A stretch of DNA of 64,000 nt from Anaerostipes hominis (ex Lee et al. 2021) (GTDB lineage: Bacteria; Bacillota; Clostridia; Lachnospirales; Lachnospiraceae): positions 1 through 64,000 of the forward strand of contig NZ_NQOG01000014.1 in NCBI RefSeq assembly GCF_002270485.1, written 5' to 3'. How positions within the stretch are numbered: position 1 is the first letter of the stretch; each line of letters begins with the position of its first letter. The notes below the pieces were generated by a model. It saw only the letters and a program-made list of their open reading frames with translations, did no database searches and was not told the DNA's origin. The position numbers were made by a program, and so were the translations under genes. This document shows, in pieces, positions 1 through 9,741 of this stretch.

Positions 1-326
1 TTGAACGTGTGACAGAGAAATGGACACCCAAATATCCGAATTCGATGAAACGCTGGAAGGACAACTGGGATGCTGTTTCTCCCATCTTCAAGTTTTCAGC
101 AACCGTCAGGAAGGTGATATACACAACCAATGTCATAGAATCACTGAATTCCACCTATCGGAAGCTGAACCGCCAGAGAAGCGTATTCCCAAGTGATACG
201 GCGCTGTTGAAAGCGCTGTATTTAGCGACATTTGAGGCTACAAAGAAATGGACGGTAACGATGCGCAACTGGGCACAAGTATATGGGGAGTTAAGCATCA
301 TGTACGAGGGACGACTTCCAGAGTAA
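1..326 (+). CDS. IS256-family transposase, C-terminal fragment
   Basis: About 107 residues of the C-terminal end of a Mutator/IS256-type DDE transposase; the reading frame is open to the first base of the window, so the start lies upstream. It is nearly identical to the C-terminus of the copy at 44114-44842, including the stretches KYPNSMKRWKDNW and SLNSTYRKL and the terminal EGRLPE. The family moves DNA by a cut-and-paste or copy-out mechanism and makes 8-9 bp target duplications. Whether the upstream part is intact cannot be seen. The missing right inverted repeat suggests a dead copy. Confidence 0.85.
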   Translation, partial: ERVTEKWTPKYPNSMKRWKDNWDAVSPIFKFSATVRKVIYTTNVIESLNSTYRKLNRQRSVFPSDTALLKALYLATFEATKKWTVTMRNWAQVYGELSIMYEGRLPE

Positions 327-488
327 TTCAAAGACGGCCTAAAACGGGCGGATTTACCGCCTGCTGTTGACATGTTTTTTTGTAACTGTTATATATAAAG
401 TAAGGGCGAAAAGCCTGTTTTTCAAGACTTTCGCCCTTCATTATCATAGAAGAATCTTATTTACAGACTTTTTTTCATAGTCTCTTTT
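1..488 (+). mobile_element. IS256-family element, 3' part
   Basis: The right-hand part of an insertion sequence that starts before the window. Positions 1-326 carry the transposase C-terminus and 327-488 match, in reverse orientation, the non-coding end of the second copy at 43926-45213, including a hairpin built from GGGCGAAA and TTTCGCCC. The match stops at about 488: the terminal inverted repeat of the other copy (ending CATAGGACC) is not present, so this copy has lost its right tip and is probably immobile. Confidence 0.8.
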
Positions 489-505
489 TGTAGTTTATTT
501 GAATC

Positions 506-816
506 TTACAGGAATTTTACAGCAGTTCCATAAACAATAATTTCAGCAGCTCCCTGCATAACAGCAGAAGGGGAATATCTTACATTGATTACAGCGTCAG
601 CCCCAAGTTCTTCGGCTTCTTCAACCATACGCTCCGTTGCCAGATCTCTGGCTTCGTTCATTATTTTTGTATAAGATTTCAACTCCCCACCAACAAGAGA
701 CTTAAATCCCTGTCCGATATCTTTTTCAAAGTTTTTGGACTGGATCGTACTACCTTTCACCAATCCAATCGTTTCTAATTTTTTTCCGTAATAAAATCAG
801 TGTTCACAATGATCAT
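506..816 (-). pseudogene. YbjQ/UPF0145 family protein, frameshifted near the N-terminus
   Basis: The frame from 763 down to 506 encodes 85 residues typical of the YbjQ family (the GLVKGSTIQSKN-like start, GADAVINVRYS, EIIVYGTAVKF), small pentamer-forming proteins of unclear, possibly metal-related function. The first about 13 residues (MIIVNTDFITEK) are in another frame starting at ATG 816; a run of seven A on the minus strand near 780-786 is one base short of what continuity needs. Either the gene is broken, or it restarts at GTG 763, or the homopolymer was mis-sequenced. No clear ribosome site precedes either start. Confidence 0.65.
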
Positions 817-954
817 AATGGCATCCATTTAGAATATTCTTCAAAGATTTTATTTACCGAATCCACTTGAAAAATTCAGTGTTTTACAGTAATATACAAA
901 TTGACAGAAGAAAGAAAAAATTATGAAATAGCCTGAATATCATTCTTTTAAGTC

Positions 955-982
955 TTGACAAGGATTTATGATAGGTTATAAT
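955..982 (+). promoter_or_regulatory. Promoter of the riboflavin operon
   Basis: TTGACA at 955-960 and TATAAT at 977-982 with a 16-base spacer, a near-consensus housekeeping promoter about 20 bases before the FMN riboswitch. Confidence 0.8.
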
Positions 983-1002
983 GGAATGTATAAAAACTGA
1001 AT

Positions 1003-1115
1003 AGGATCTTCAGGGCAGGGTGAAATTCCCTACCGGTGGTACAGCCCACGAGCCGCAAGGCATGATTCGGTGAAACTCCGAAGCCGACAGTATAGTCTGG
1101 ATGAAAGAAGATAGT
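1003..1115 (+). promoter_or_regulatory. FMN riboswitch (RFN element)
   Basis: Conserved RFN segments are present in order: ATCTTCAGGGCAGGG at 1006-1020, CCCTACCGGTGG, AGCCCACGAGC, GATTCGGTGAAACTCCGA, GCCGACAGTATAGTC and the closing GGATGAAAGAAGAT. The outer helix is ATCTTC (1006-1011) with GAAGAT (1107-1112). FMN binding should favour the terminator at 1257-1298 and shut off ribD-ribE-ribBA-ribH. Confidence 0.95.
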
Positions 1116-1256
1116 GATAAAAGAACTCTGGGATTTACGCACAGCGTAGGTCAGATGCATTTGGTGTATTTGGCGTGCTGTTATAAATCTCAGTTTTTTG
1201 TTTTCATATTAGCTGTTTGTTTAGACAGTTTATCTATGAGTGAACTTTAGCTTAAG

Positions 1257-1298
1257 AAAGCCCTGAAGTCCTGTATTGTAGGATTTTGGGGCTTTTTT
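1257..1298 (+). terminator. Riboswitch-controlled terminator
   Basis: Hairpin AAGCCC/GGGCTT continued by AGTCCT/AGGATT, followed by six T. It lies between the FMN aptamer and ribD, so it is the expression platform for transcription attenuation. Confidence 0.85.
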
Positions 1299-1400
1299 AT
1301 TTCTTGCGAAATACCTTATCACGCTTATACGCGAGAGTTTTTCCTATGAAATACAAAGCGTTCCGCGATGCTGCACACATGAGAAAGGAGGTTTGTCCAG

Positions 1401-2480
1401 TTGCAGGAACTTTATATGAGAAGGGCCATTGAACTGGCTGGGAAAGGAACAGGATATACCAATCCAAACCCGTTGGTGGGGGCTGTCATCGTAAAGGATG
1501 GGCGGATAATCGGAGAGGGATTCCATGAGACATACGGAGGTCTGCACGCAGAAAGGAATGCGTTAAAGAACTGTACGGAAGACCCAAAAGGTGCGGAACT
1601 TTATGTGACCCTGGAGCCATGCTGCCATTTTGGAAAGACACCGCCTTGTACAGAGGCCGTCATAAAAAGTGGAATCAGGAAAGTCTATGTTGGAAATATT
1701 GATCCGAATCCAAAAGTTTCCGGTAAGGGTATTGATATTTTAAGAGAGCATGGCATTGAGGCAGAAACAGGAGTACTTGATGCGGAATGCAGAGAGATCA
1801 ATGAAATCTTTTTCCACTACATTGCCCACGATACGCCTTATGTAGCATTGAAATATGCAATGACACTGGATGGGAAAATTGCAGTGAAGACAGGAGAGTC
1901 CAAATGGATTACCGGAAGGGAGGCAAGGGAACATGTACAGTTTCTCAGACACCGGTATGCAGCGATTCTCGTGGGAATCGATACGGTCTTAAGTGATGAT
2001 CCGATGCTCAATGCCCGGATCATAGGCGGGAACAACCCGACACGTGTGATCTGCGACAGCAGACTCAGGCTCCCTTTAAGTTCGAAAATTGTTCAGAGTG
2101 CCAAAGTAATTCCGACCATCATTGCGGCATGTGAAAGAAACGAAAAGGCGCAGAGGCTTGAGGCTTTGGGATGCCGGGTGCTGATATGTCCGGAGAAGGA
2201 TGGAAAGACGGATCTGCTGGAACTTCTGAGGACACTGAGGAAAGAAAAGATCGATAGTATCCTTGTGGAGGGGGGAGCTGATATTAACGATTCAGTTATT
2301 CAGACCAAATCGGTAAACAAAGTGTATGCTTTTGTGGCACCGAAGCTTTTCGGGGGAAGACAGGCAAGGTCACCAGTGGAAGGAAAAGGGATAGATAAAA
2401 TCAGCGATGCGATACTTTTAAAGGGCCCGGAGATTACCAGGCTCGGCGAAGATCTGCTGTTAGAATATGAAGCGAGGTGA
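1401..2480 (+). CDS. ribD: Bifunctional riboflavin biosynthesis protein RibD
   Basis: Diaminohydroxyphosphoribosylaminopyrimidine deaminase plus 5-amino-6-(5-phosphoribosylamino)uracil reductase, the second and third steps of riboflavin synthesis from GTP. The N-terminal cytidine-deaminase-like domain shows the zinc motif HAE (H49, E51) and PCCHFGKTPPC with two cysteines; the reductase domain follows from about residue 150 (KYAMTLDGKIA, GIDTVLSDDPMLNAR, VEGGADIN). At 359 residues it is full length. The start is TTG at 1401, about 9 bases after GAAAGGAGG; ATG 1416 has poorer spacing. First gene of the riboswitch-controlled operon, about 100 bases after the terminator. Confidence 0.95.
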   Translation: MQELYMRRAIELAGKGTGYTNPNPLVGAVIVKDGRIIGEGFHETYGGLHAERNALKNCTEDPKGAELYVTLEPCCHFGKTPPCTEAVIKSGIRKVYVGNIDPNPKVSGKGIDILREHGIEAETGVLDAECREINEIFFHYIAHDTPYVALKYAMTLDGKIAVKTGESKWITGREAREHVQFLRHRYAAILVGIDTVLSDDPMLNARIIGGNNPTRVICDSRLRLPLSSKIVQSAKVIPTIIAACERNEKAQRLEALGCRVLICPEKDGKTDLLELLRTLRKEKIDSILVEGGADINDSVIQTKSVNKVYAFVAPKLFGGRQARSPVEGKGIDKISDAILLKGPEITRLGEDLLLEYEAR

Positions 2481-2484
2481 GAAT

Positions 2485-3129
2485 GTGTTTACAGGAATCA
2501 TTGAAGAAATAGGCACCGTTCTGTCAGTAAAAAAAGGAGGGCAGTCCTCAGCCGTCAGGATCGGGGCATCCAAAGTCCTGAAAGATATCCATACAGGAGA
2601 CAGTATTGCAGTCAACGGTGTATGCCTTACCGCGGTCACATTTGACGGACAGGGGTTTCTGGCGGATGTGATGAACGAGACCTTTGAAAAGAGCAGTCTG
2701 AAAAGCTTGAAGCCTGGAGATCCGGTCAATTTAGAGCGGGCCATGAAAGCAGGAGGACGTTTTGGCGGACATATGGTTGCCGGCCATGTGGATGGAACCG
2801 GAACGGTCACATCAGTGGAACAGGATGCCAATGCAGTTTGGTTTACGGTGGCGGCACCGTCAGAGATCATGCGGTACTGTGTCAGCAAAGGTTCCATCGC
2901 CCTGGACGGCATCAGTCTGACCATTGCAAAGACCGGGGACCAATGGTTTCAGGTTTCGGTCATTCCCCACACCTTAAAGGAAACGGTACTGGGAGCAAAA
3001 AAAACTGGAGATCTGGTGAATCTGGAAAATGATATGATCGGAAAATATGTGGAGAAACTGATGAATTTGGGGCATGATGAAAAAACCAGTGCCATTACAG
3101 AGGAAATGTTAATGAAAGCAGGATTTTAG
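2485..3129 (+). CDS. ribE: Riboflavin synthase, alpha chain type
   Basis: Catalyses dismutation of two 6,7-dimethyl-8-ribityllumazine to riboflavin. The protein (214 residues) has the two tandem lumazine-binding barrels: [11 protein letters not shown] at the start, NGVCLTAV and [13 protein letters not shown] in the first half, and [14 protein letters not shown] and IPHTLKET in the second. GTG 2485 is preferred because the family starts MFTGII and GAGGTGA lies just upstream; an in-frame ATG at 2467 overlaps ribD and adds six non-conserved residues. Only 4 bases separate it from ribD. Confidence 0.93.
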   Translation: MFTGIIEEIGTVLSVKKGGQSSAVRIGASKVLKDIHTGDSIAVNGVCLTAVTFDGQGFLADVMNETFEKSSLKSLKPGDPVNLERAMKAGGRFGGHMVAGHVDGTGTVTSVEQDANAVWFTVAAPSEIMRYCVSKGSIALDGISLTIAKTGDQWFQVSVIPHTLKETVLGAKKTGDLVNLENDMIGKYVEKLMNLGHDEKTSAITEEMLMKAGF

Positions 3130-3140
3130 GAGGAAAGAAC

Positions 3141-4337
3141 ATGAAGTTCAGCACGATTAAAGAAGCATTGGAAGACTTAAAACAGGGGAAGATCATCATT
3201 GCAACAGATGATGAAGACAGGGAAAATGAGGGCGATTTTATCTGTGCCTCTGAGTTTGCGAATACTAACAATATTAATTTTATGGCAGTCCATGGAAAAG
3301 GTTTGATCTGTATGCCCATGAGTGCAGCTATGGGAGAGAAACTTGGACTGTCTCCAATGGTAACCAAGAATACAGATAACCATGAGACTGCATTTACAGA
3401 GAGTATTGATCATGTGGAAACCACCACGGGAATTTCAGCAGTGGAACGTTCTGTCACAGCGCTGAAATGTATGGAGAACAGCATCAGACCGGAGGATTTA
3501 AGGCGCCCCGGACACATGTTTCCGCTGATCGCAAAGCCGGGCGGTGTTATGGAGCGGAACGGTCACACAGAGGCAACAGTGGACCTTATGAAGCTTGCAG
3601 GTTTAAAAGAAAGCGGTCTGTGCTGTGAGATCATGAGGGAAGACGGCACTATGATGCGTACCACAGAACTCATGGGACTGGCAGAGAAGTTCGGCCTTAA
3701 GATAATCACCATAAAGGCACTGCAGGATTACCGGAAAAAACATGAAGTGTTCGTGAGCAGGGAGGCGGAGACGCCGATGCCCACCAAGTATGGAGAGTTT
3801 CGGGCTTACGGTTATGTGAATAAACTAAACGGCGAACATCATGTCGCCTTAGTAAAAGGAAATGTAGATGACGGGGAGCCGATATTGTGCCGGGTACATT
3901 CCGAGTGCCTGACGGGAGATACCTTTGGCTCGTTAAGGTGCGACTGCGGAGATCAGCTTACCACGGCCATGAGACAGATCGAAGCGGAAGGCCGGGGAAT
4001 TCTGCTCTATCTGAGACAGGAAGGCCGGGGCATTGGTTTGATCAACAAACTGAAGGCCTATGCTCTGCAGGACCAGGGAATGGATACGGTAGAGGCAAAT
4101 CTGGCTCTCGGATTTGAAGAAGACCAACGGGAATATTACATAGGAGCACAGATTCTGAGAGACCTGGGTGCGTCTAAGTTGAGACTTTTGACAAATAATC
4201 CGACGAAAATCGAAGGTCTGGGTGATTTCGGGCTGGAAATCGTAGAGAGAGTGCCCATCCAGATCAAGCTCACAGATTATGATTCTTTTTATATGAAGAC
4301 AAAACAGAAAAAGATGGGACATTATTTAACTTATTAA
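3141..4337 (+). CDS. ribBA: Bifunctional DHBP synthase / GTP cyclohydrolase II
   Basis: The N-terminal domain (about residues 1-200) makes 3,4-dihydroxy-2-butanone 4-phosphate from ribulose 5-phosphate, with [11 protein letters not shown] metal site and GHTEATVDL. The C-terminal domain (about 205-398) opens GTP at the pathway entry, with zinc cysteines in [18 protein letters not shown] and RQEGRGIGL. 398 residues is the normal fusion length. AGGAGGAAAGAAC precedes ATG 3141. Together the two domains supply both branches that RibH joins. Confidence 0.96.
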   Translation: MKFSTIKEALEDLKQGKIIIATDDEDRENEGDFICASEFANTNNINFMAVHGKGLICMPMSAAMGEKLGLSPMVTKNTDNHETAFTESIDHVETTTGISAVERSVTALKCMENSIRPEDLRRPGHMFPLIAKPGGVMERNGHTEATVDLMKLAGLKESGLCCEIMREDGTMMRTTELMGLAEKFGLKIITIKALQDYRKKHEVFVSREAETPMPTKYGEFRAYGYVNKLNGEHHVALVKGNVDDGEPILCRVHSECLTGDTFGSLRCDCGDQLTTAMRQIEAEGRGILLYLRQEGRGIGLINKLKAYALQDQGMDTVEANLALGFEEDQREYYIGAQILRDLGASKLRLLTNNPTKIEGLGDFGLEIVERVPIQIKLTDYDSFYMKTKQKKMGHYLTY

Positions 4338-4369
4338 GCTGCAAATAAATAAGAAAGAGGAGATAAAAG

Positions 4370-4834
4370 ATGAATGTTTTAGAAGGAAAATTAGTCGCAA
4401 AAGGGATGAAAGTCGGCATTGTCGCCGCCAGATTCAATGAGTTTATCGTATCCAAGCTGCTTTCTGGGGCATTGGACGGCCTGCGCCGCCATGACGTGAA
4501 GGAAGACGATATTGCTGTTGCCTGGGTGCCTGGGGCATTTGAGATTCCTGTTGCCGCACAGAAGATGGCGGGATCAGGGAAATATGACGCTGTAATCTGT
4601 CTGGGAACCGTGATCCGGGGATCTACCAGCCACTATGATTATGTGTGCAATGAGGTATCCAAGGGTATCGCTCACGTGTCTATGGAGAGTCAGATTCCTG
4701 TGCTGTTCGGTGTACTGACCACGGAAAATATCGAGCAGGCCATTGAGCGCGCCGGTACGAAAGCCGGAAACAAGGGGTATGACTGTGCACTGTCAGCGAT
4801 TGAAATGGTAAATTTATTGAAAGAGATTGGTTAA
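4370..4834 (+). CDS. ribH: 6,7-dimethyl-8-ribityllumazine synthase
   Basis: Condenses the pyrimidine product of RibD with DHBP to form lumazine, the substrate of RibE; family members assemble into icosahedral or pentameric shells. Typical motifs over 154 residues: ARFNEFIV at the N-terminus, [23 protein letters not shown] (catalytic histidine) and [30 protein letters not shown] is the ribosome site. Last gene of the operon, followed at once by a strong terminator. Confidence 0.96.
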   Translation: MNVLEGKLVAKGMKVGIVAARFNEFIVSKLLSGALDGLRRHDVKEDDIAVAWVPGAFEIPVAAQKMAGSGKYDAVICLGTVIRGSTSHYDYVCNEVSKGIAHVSMESQIPVLFGVLTTENIEQAIERAGTKAGNKGYDCALSAIEMVNLLKEIG

Positions 4835-4843
4835 ACTGGACGG

Positions 4844-4892
4844 AGCCGCTTATTTACTGTAAAATAGAACAGAAAATAAGCGGCTTTTTTAT
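4844..4892 (+). terminator. Terminator of the riboflavin operon
   Basis: AGCCGCTTATTTACTG and its near complement CAGAAAATAAGCGGCT form a long stem followed by six T. Confidence 0.9.
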
Positions 4893-4945
4893 TACCGTTT
4901 TGTTTGTCTTTTAACCCTATTTGAAGATACAAGGAGATAATTGCC

Positions 4946-5674
4946 ATGGACCAGATTGAACAACTTCAGAATATGATAGATGAGAGCAGCAGGATTGTTT
5001 TCTTCGGCGGGGCAGGAGTATCCACAGAAAGTGATATTCCTGACTTCAGAAGTACGGACGGACTCTATCATCAAACTTATAAATACCCTCCGGAGGTGAT
5101 TGTCAGCCATACATTTTTTGTGCAGAAGACAGAGGAATTTTATGATTTTTATAAGAAGAAAATGATATTTCCGGATGCCGAACCGAATCCTGCCCATTTA
5201 AAGCTTGCAGAGCTTGAGAGGGCTGGAAAGCTCACGGCGGTTGTCACTCAGAATATCGACGGTCTGCACCAGAAAGCCGGAAGCCAGAAGGTATTTGAGC
5301 TGCACGGAAGTGTTCACAGAAATTACTGTCAGAAATGCCATAAGTTTTTTGATGTAAACTATGTGGCCGGAGCACAGGGAGTGCCGCACTGCGACGAATG
5401 CGGAGGACTGGTGAAGCCGGATGTTGTACTATATGAAGAAGGACTGGATGCATCCGTGATGAGGGGAGCCATCGATGCGATTTCTAAGGCGGATATGCTG
5501 ATCATCGGTGGAACTTCTCTCGTAGTGTATCCGGCGGCGGGCATGATCGATTATTTCCGCGGAGAGCATTTGGTGCTCATCAACAGGGATGCCACATCCA
5601 GAGACCGGCAGGCAGAGCTCTGCATTACAGATCCAATCGGTGAGGTCCTTGGGCAGATTAAGGTGAATTCATGA
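4946..5674 (+). CDS. cobB: Sirtuin-type NAD-dependent protein deacylase
   Basis: Removes acyl groups from lysine using NAD and releasing O-acyl-ADP-ribose. The 242-residue protein has the NAD site GAGVS (22-26) with IPDFRS (31-36), TQNIDGLH, catalytic histidine in ELHGSVH, and the two zinc CxxC pairs (CQKC and CDEC). AAGGAGATAATTGCC precedes ATG 4946. Its last four bases overlap the start of the next gene, so it is translationally coupled to the NusG-domain protein and the flavin-linked genes after it. A macrodomain gene at 38635 could remove its product, but is far away. Confidence 0.93.
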   Translation: MDQIEQLQNMIDESSRIVFFGGAGVSTESDIPDFRSTDGLYHQTYKYPPEVIVSHTFFVQKTEEFYDFYKKKMIFPDAEPNPAHLKLAELERAGKLTAVVTQNIDGLHQKAGSQKVFELHGSVHRNYCQKCHKFFDVNYVAGAQGVPHCDECGGLVKPDVVLYEEGLDASVMRGAIDAISKADMLIIGGTSLVVYPAAGMIDYFRGEHLVLINRDATSRDRQAELCITDPIGEVLGQIKVNS

Positions 5675-6036
5675 AAAGAAGAGATATCGTGTTGATCGGA
5701 GTAGTTCTTTTTATGGCAGCGGTGGGATTTTTATTCCTGTCTCTTGTGAAGCAGGACGGGGAAAAGGCAGTGGTGACTGTGGACGGAAAGGAAGTCTGGA
5801 GCCACAGCCTTTCTGAGGATGCGGTCTATACGGTAAAGAGCAGGAACGGGTCCAATGTAGTCCGCATCCAGGGAGGGAAAGCCTCAGTCACAGAGGCAGA
5901 CTGCCCTGATCAGATATGCAGAAAGCATAAAGCCATCGATAAAACCGGGGAAACCATTGTCTGCCTGCCTCATAAACTCGTAGTGGAAATTAAAGACGGA
6001 ACCAAGGAGAAAGAATATGACGGAATTACAATCTAA
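5671..6036 (+). CDS. NusG domain II-containing membrane-anchored protein
   Basis: A 121-residue protein with one N-terminal membrane helix (about 6-27) and an extracytoplasmic NusG-domain-II-like beta domain. It keeps the cysteines usual for this family (DCPDQICRKHK and VCLPHKLVVEI). Such proteins commonly sit beside Gx transporters, ApbE and Rnf-type genes; their function is unknown, and a role in extracytoplasmic redox or flavin attachment is inferred from the neighbours only. It overlaps cobB by 4 bases and is 12 bases from the next gene. Confidence 0.85.
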   Translation: MKRRDIVLIGVVLFMAAVGFLFLSLVKQDGEKAVVTVDGKEVWSHSLSEDAVYTVKSRNGSNVVRIQGGKASVTEADCPDQICRKHKAIDKTGETIVCLPHKLVVEIKDGTKEKEYDGITI

Positions 6037-6048
6037 GGAGAAAAACCA

Positions 6049-6543
6049 ATGACCAGGCGGATTGCTGTGGATGGCATGTTTCTGACACTGGCCATCGTTG
6101 TTTCTTATATAGAGGTACTCCTTCCGATTCCTGTAGGGATTCCCGGAGTGAAGATCGGGCTTGCCAACGGAGTCATTATGGTTCTTCTCTTTTTTACCGG
6201 GTGGAAACGGGCGCTGTTTATCTCCGTTTTGAGAATTCTTCTGGCAGGAATGCTTTTTGGGAATCCGATGACGATTGTTTACAGCCTGGCGGGCGGGATT
6301 TTGAGTATCTTTCTCATGGCGCTTCTGAAAAAAGCCGGGGGATTTTCGGCAGTGGGACTCAGCGTTGCCGGAGGAGTAGCACACAATCTCGGGCAGCTCA
6401 GTGTTGCAGTGTGCCTGATGGAGAATGTAAGAATTTATTATTATACGCCGATACTGCTGGTCACCGGAACCATTGCCGGCATTGCGATCGGAGTGCTGAC
6501 GGCGGGGCTGGTAAAGAAGGTTCCGGCAAACTTATTTCAGTAG
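6049..6543 (+). CDS. Gx transporter family protein (heptaprenyl diphosphate synthase component I-like)
   Basis: A 164-residue integral membrane protein with about five helices, resembling the small S-component-like Gx family (KIGLANGVIMVLLFFTGWKRAL, GNPMTIVYSLAGGILS, GGVAHNLGQL). The common database name heptaprenyl diphosphate synthase component I is probably misleading; the fold suggests substrate capture for an ECF-like transporter. AAGGAGAAAAACC precedes ATG 6049. It lies between the NusG-II protein and ApbE, the usual order in Clostridia. Confidence 0.82.
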   Translation: MTRRIAVDGMFLTLAIVVSYIEVLLPIPVGIPGVKIGLANGVIMVLLFFTGWKRALFISVLRILLAGMLFGNPMTIVYSLAGGILSIFLMALLKKAGGFSAVGLSVAGGVAHNLGQLSVAVCLMENVRIYYYTPILLVTGTIAGIAIGVLTAGLVKKVPANLFQ

Positions 6544-6603
6544 AAAATGTACGTAATTTTTACTGAATAAGTATCCATTTAGCAAAAGGAGCTATCCAAT
6601 GAT

Positions 6604-6665
6604 AGTTTTTTATCACTATTGGAGGAACGTATTTTAAAGTGTGACGGAAATAGTGATAAAAAACT
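6604..6665 (+). repeat. Stem-loop element, copy A
   Basis: A perfect 17-base inverted repeat (6604-6620 AGTTTTTTATCACTATT; 6649-6665) encloses a 28-base loop starting GGAGGAACG. A second copy with the same loop plan is at 30407-30470 in opposite orientation. Copy A ends a few bases before the apbE ribosome site, so it may affect apbE expression; that is inference. Confidence 0.7.
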
Positions 6666-6682
6666 CCTACAGGAGGAAAGAT

Positions 6683-7747
6683 GTGAAAAAAAAATTATGT
6701 GCGGTCATGGTATTTGTGCTGACGGCGGTCATGGCATCAGGCTGTGTGAAGAAAGAAGAGATACAGAAATATTCCCATGTAGACTATGCCATGGGGACAG
6801 TGACCAATACGACACTATATGGGAGAAGCCCGGATCTTTCTGAGGCTGAACAAGAGATGATGGAGAAGATGAAGAAGCTGGAGACAGAGCAGCTGTCCTG
6901 GAGGAAGGACAGTTCTGCCGTGGCAAAGCTTAATCAAGGGAATCAAAGAGTGGCGGATGTCCCGGAGCCGCTGTTTACCTGGATGAAAAAGTCTCTTCAG
7001 ATTGCCAAAGACAGCAAAGGCGCTGCGGACCCGGCCATCGGAAGCCTCACTCGAATGTGGGATTTTGAATCCGAGAATCCAAAGGTACCCGATGCTGATA
7101 AGATCAAAGCGCTGATCAAAGACGGTATCGTCAGCAATGCATATGAGCATGTAAAACTGAATGAAAAGCAGAAAACCGTGCGAAAAGCGAGAGAGATTAA
7201 AATGGATCTGGGAGCTTTCGGGAAGGGGATCGGAACCGACGAAGCCATGAGGTTTCTCAAAAAAGAAAAGATAATTACCGGAGCCATGGTGGCTCTTGGG
7301 GGAAGCATCGCTGTTTATGGAGAAAAGCCCGGCGGGGAGGACTGGAAAGTCGGGATACAGAACCCTGACGGAAAGCAGGGGGAGACAATTGGAGGGCTTA
7401 GCGTAAAAGGCGGGACCTTCATCTCTACCTCCGGTGATTATGAAAAATATTTTATTGATAAAAAGACAGGGAAACGGTATTTCCACATCTTAGATGAGAA
7501 GACCGGATATCCGGCACAGACAGAGATCACCTCATGTACCATTGTGTGCAGTTCAGGTATTGCCAGTGACGGGCTGTCCACCGCATGTTTTGTGCTGGGG
7601 CCGGAAAAAAGCCGTTCACTGTTGAAAAAGTACGGAGCAAAAGCGATCTTTGTGGATAAACAAAAAAATGTTTATGTCAGTGACGGATTAGATTTTGAGC
7701 TCACAGACGATGCATATAAAATAGTTAACAAAGACATTGACGGATGA
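6683..7747 (+). CDS. apbE: FAD:protein FMN transferase, lipoprotein
   Basis: ApbE transfers FMN from FAD to a threonine of target proteins outside the membrane. GTG 6683 follows AGGAGGAAAGAT and starts a lipoprotein signal with lipobox MASGC (C21). Family motifs over 354 residues: DLGAFGKGIGTDEA, ALGGSIAVYGEKP, WKVGIQNPDG, STSGDYEKYF, HILDEKTGYPA, and the metal site region SSGIASDGLSTACFVLG. Full length. No obvious flavin-acceptor substrate (FMN-binding domain) is seen in the window. An upstream in-frame ATG at 6641 sits inside the stem-loop and lacks a signal peptide. Confidence 0.92.
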   Translation: MKKKLCAVMVFVLTAVMASGCVKKEEIQKYSHVDYAMGTVTNTTLYGRSPDLSEAEQEMMEKMKKLETEQLSWRKDSSAVAKLNQGNQRVADVPEPLFTWMKKSLQIAKDSKGAADPAIGSLTRMWDFESENPKVPDADKIKALIKDGIVSNAYEHVKLNEKQKTVRKAREIKMDLGAFGKGIGTDEAMRFLKKEKIITGAMVALGGSIAVYGEKPGGEDWKVGIQNPDGKQGETIGGLSVKGGTFISTSGDYEKYFIDKKTGKRYFHILDEKTGYPAQTEITSCTIVCSSGIASDGLSTACFVLGPEKSRSLLKKYGAKAIFVDKQKNVYVSDGLDFELTDDAYKIVNKDIDG

Positions 7748-7811
7748 AAAAATTCTGAACCGACCCCCAAAAGTTAGACCAAAAATCTAACGATTGGAGG
7801 TCGGTTTTATT

Positions 7812-8183
7812 ATGGCAAAATATAGCCTTGAGCTAAAAAAGAAAGTAGTTGAAGCATATCATCGCCGGGAGGGTAGCTATTGTTTTCTTGCTCAAAAGTA
7901 TGGAATTACAAATAAGCGTCAGGTTTTAAATTGGGTTCATTCATATGATGCGTTTGGCTGTGAAGGCCTGATGCGTTCCAGAAAAAAGCAAATGCAGTCC
8001 GTGCTAGATACTACTCCTGTAGATACAAGTGCTGAACATATCAAACAGCTCGAAGATGAATTATTAAAACTGCGAATAGAGAATGCCTATTTAAAAGATG
8101 TGAGGAGGCTGCGTTTAGAGGAGGAAGCTCTTCTGAAAAAAAAGCGAGAATCATCCACAGCCTCCGAGGAGACTTCAAATTAA
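7812..8183 (+). CDS. IS3-family transposase OrfA (helix-turn-helix protein)
   Basis: The 123-residue OrfA product of an IS150-type element: an N-terminal helix-turn-helix (MAKYSLELKKKVVEAYH, YGITNKRQVLNWVHSY) that binds the element ends, then a leucine-zipper-like coiled coil (KQLEDELLKLRIENAYLK). GGAGG at 7796-7800 and ATG 7812. The end overlaps a run of eight A (8136-8143) that normally serves for -1 frameshifting into orfB. Since orfB is deleted, this element cannot transpose by itself. Confidence 0.85.
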   Translation: MAKYSLELKKKVVEAYHRREGSYCFLAQKYGITNKRQVLNWVHSYDAFGCEGLMRSRKKQMQSVLDTTPVDTSAEHIKQLEDELLKLRIENAYLKDVRRLRLEEEALLKKKRESSTASEETSN

Positions 8184-8461
8184 AAGATATTCTCGCTGTT
8201 GTTGGGTTTCCGAAAGCAATCTATATGTACTGGCAAAAAAGATTCCAGAGAGATAATCCTAATAAAGAGCTTGAGGAAAAAGCATGGAAATTACTTCCTT
8301 TACCAGAAAAAGCCGTAAGTATAGCTCATATAAAGGACGGATTGGAAAAGTGGCTCCGAACAGATTACGGAGACGTTTTGATACGAAAATCCCACACCAG
8401 AAGATTACGACTGATACATGCGAAGTGGATTTTCCACTTCGCAATAAAGTCTAACTTTTAG
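8141..8461 (+). pseudogene. IS3-family OrfB, N-terminal remnant
   Basis: In the -1 frame from the A-run the sequence reads ARIIHSLRGDFKLKDILAVV and FPKAIYMYWQKRF, the normal N-terminus of an IS150-type integrase subunit. After about 95 residues it runs into the right inverted repeat; the whole DDE catalytic domain is absent. An internal deletion is the simplest cause. Confidence 0.8.
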
Positions 8462-8514
8462 GGGTCACCTCATTCATCTGCCAGTGTCTTTTTTAGTGAT
8501 TAAAATAAAATTCT

Positions 8515-9540
<1,026 letters not shown>

Positions 9541-9615
9541 TTAGCATCTAATTCCAACTCTTTTTTATTCCAAGTATACCATATCTGTAAATGAAAATAA
9601 AATCTTTTTATTATA

Positions 9616-9683
9616 ATTTACTAAAATATAGTGAATAAATTTAGTAAATAATTAAGTAAAATATAGTTGAAATATTTACTAAA
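9616..9683 (+). promoter_or_regulatory. Three GalR-type operator half sites
   Basis: ATTTACTAAA at 9616-9625, its exact inverse TTTAGTAAAT at 9640-9649, and ATTTACTAAA again at 9674-9683. The last lies inside the promoter spacer. Evenly placed inverted copies suggest cooperative or looping binding by the divergent LacI-family protein. Confidence 0.65.
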
Positions 9684-9695
9684 CAGTATTACTAT
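9667..9695 (+). promoter_or_regulatory. Promoter of the galactose operon
   Basis: TTGAAA 9667-9672 and TACTAT 9690-9695, spacer 17, with an operator copy in the spacer. It precedes the broken permease gene and the gal genes. Confidence 0.65.
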
Positions 9696-9741
9696 ATAGA
9701 CATAGGAACGAAACTAAGATATGAAATAGGAGGCTTGATGT

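Larger units (their letters stand above)
7756..8472 (+). mobile_element. Deleted IS3-family (IS150-like) element
   Basis: Inverted ends GACCCCCAAAAGTTAGAC (left) and its near complement (right, GTCTAACTTTTAGGGGTC at 8449-8466), bounded by TG...CA and flanked by a 3-base direct repeat TTC (7753-7755 and 8473-8475), the usual IS3-family target duplication. At 717 bases it is about half the normal size: most of orfB is missing. It sits 8 bases after apbE. Confidence 0.85.

Noticed and set aside
155-373. Minus-strand ORF opposite the transposase C-terminus
   Set aside because: Antisense shadow of the IS256 coding frame; the same shadow appears opposite the second copy.
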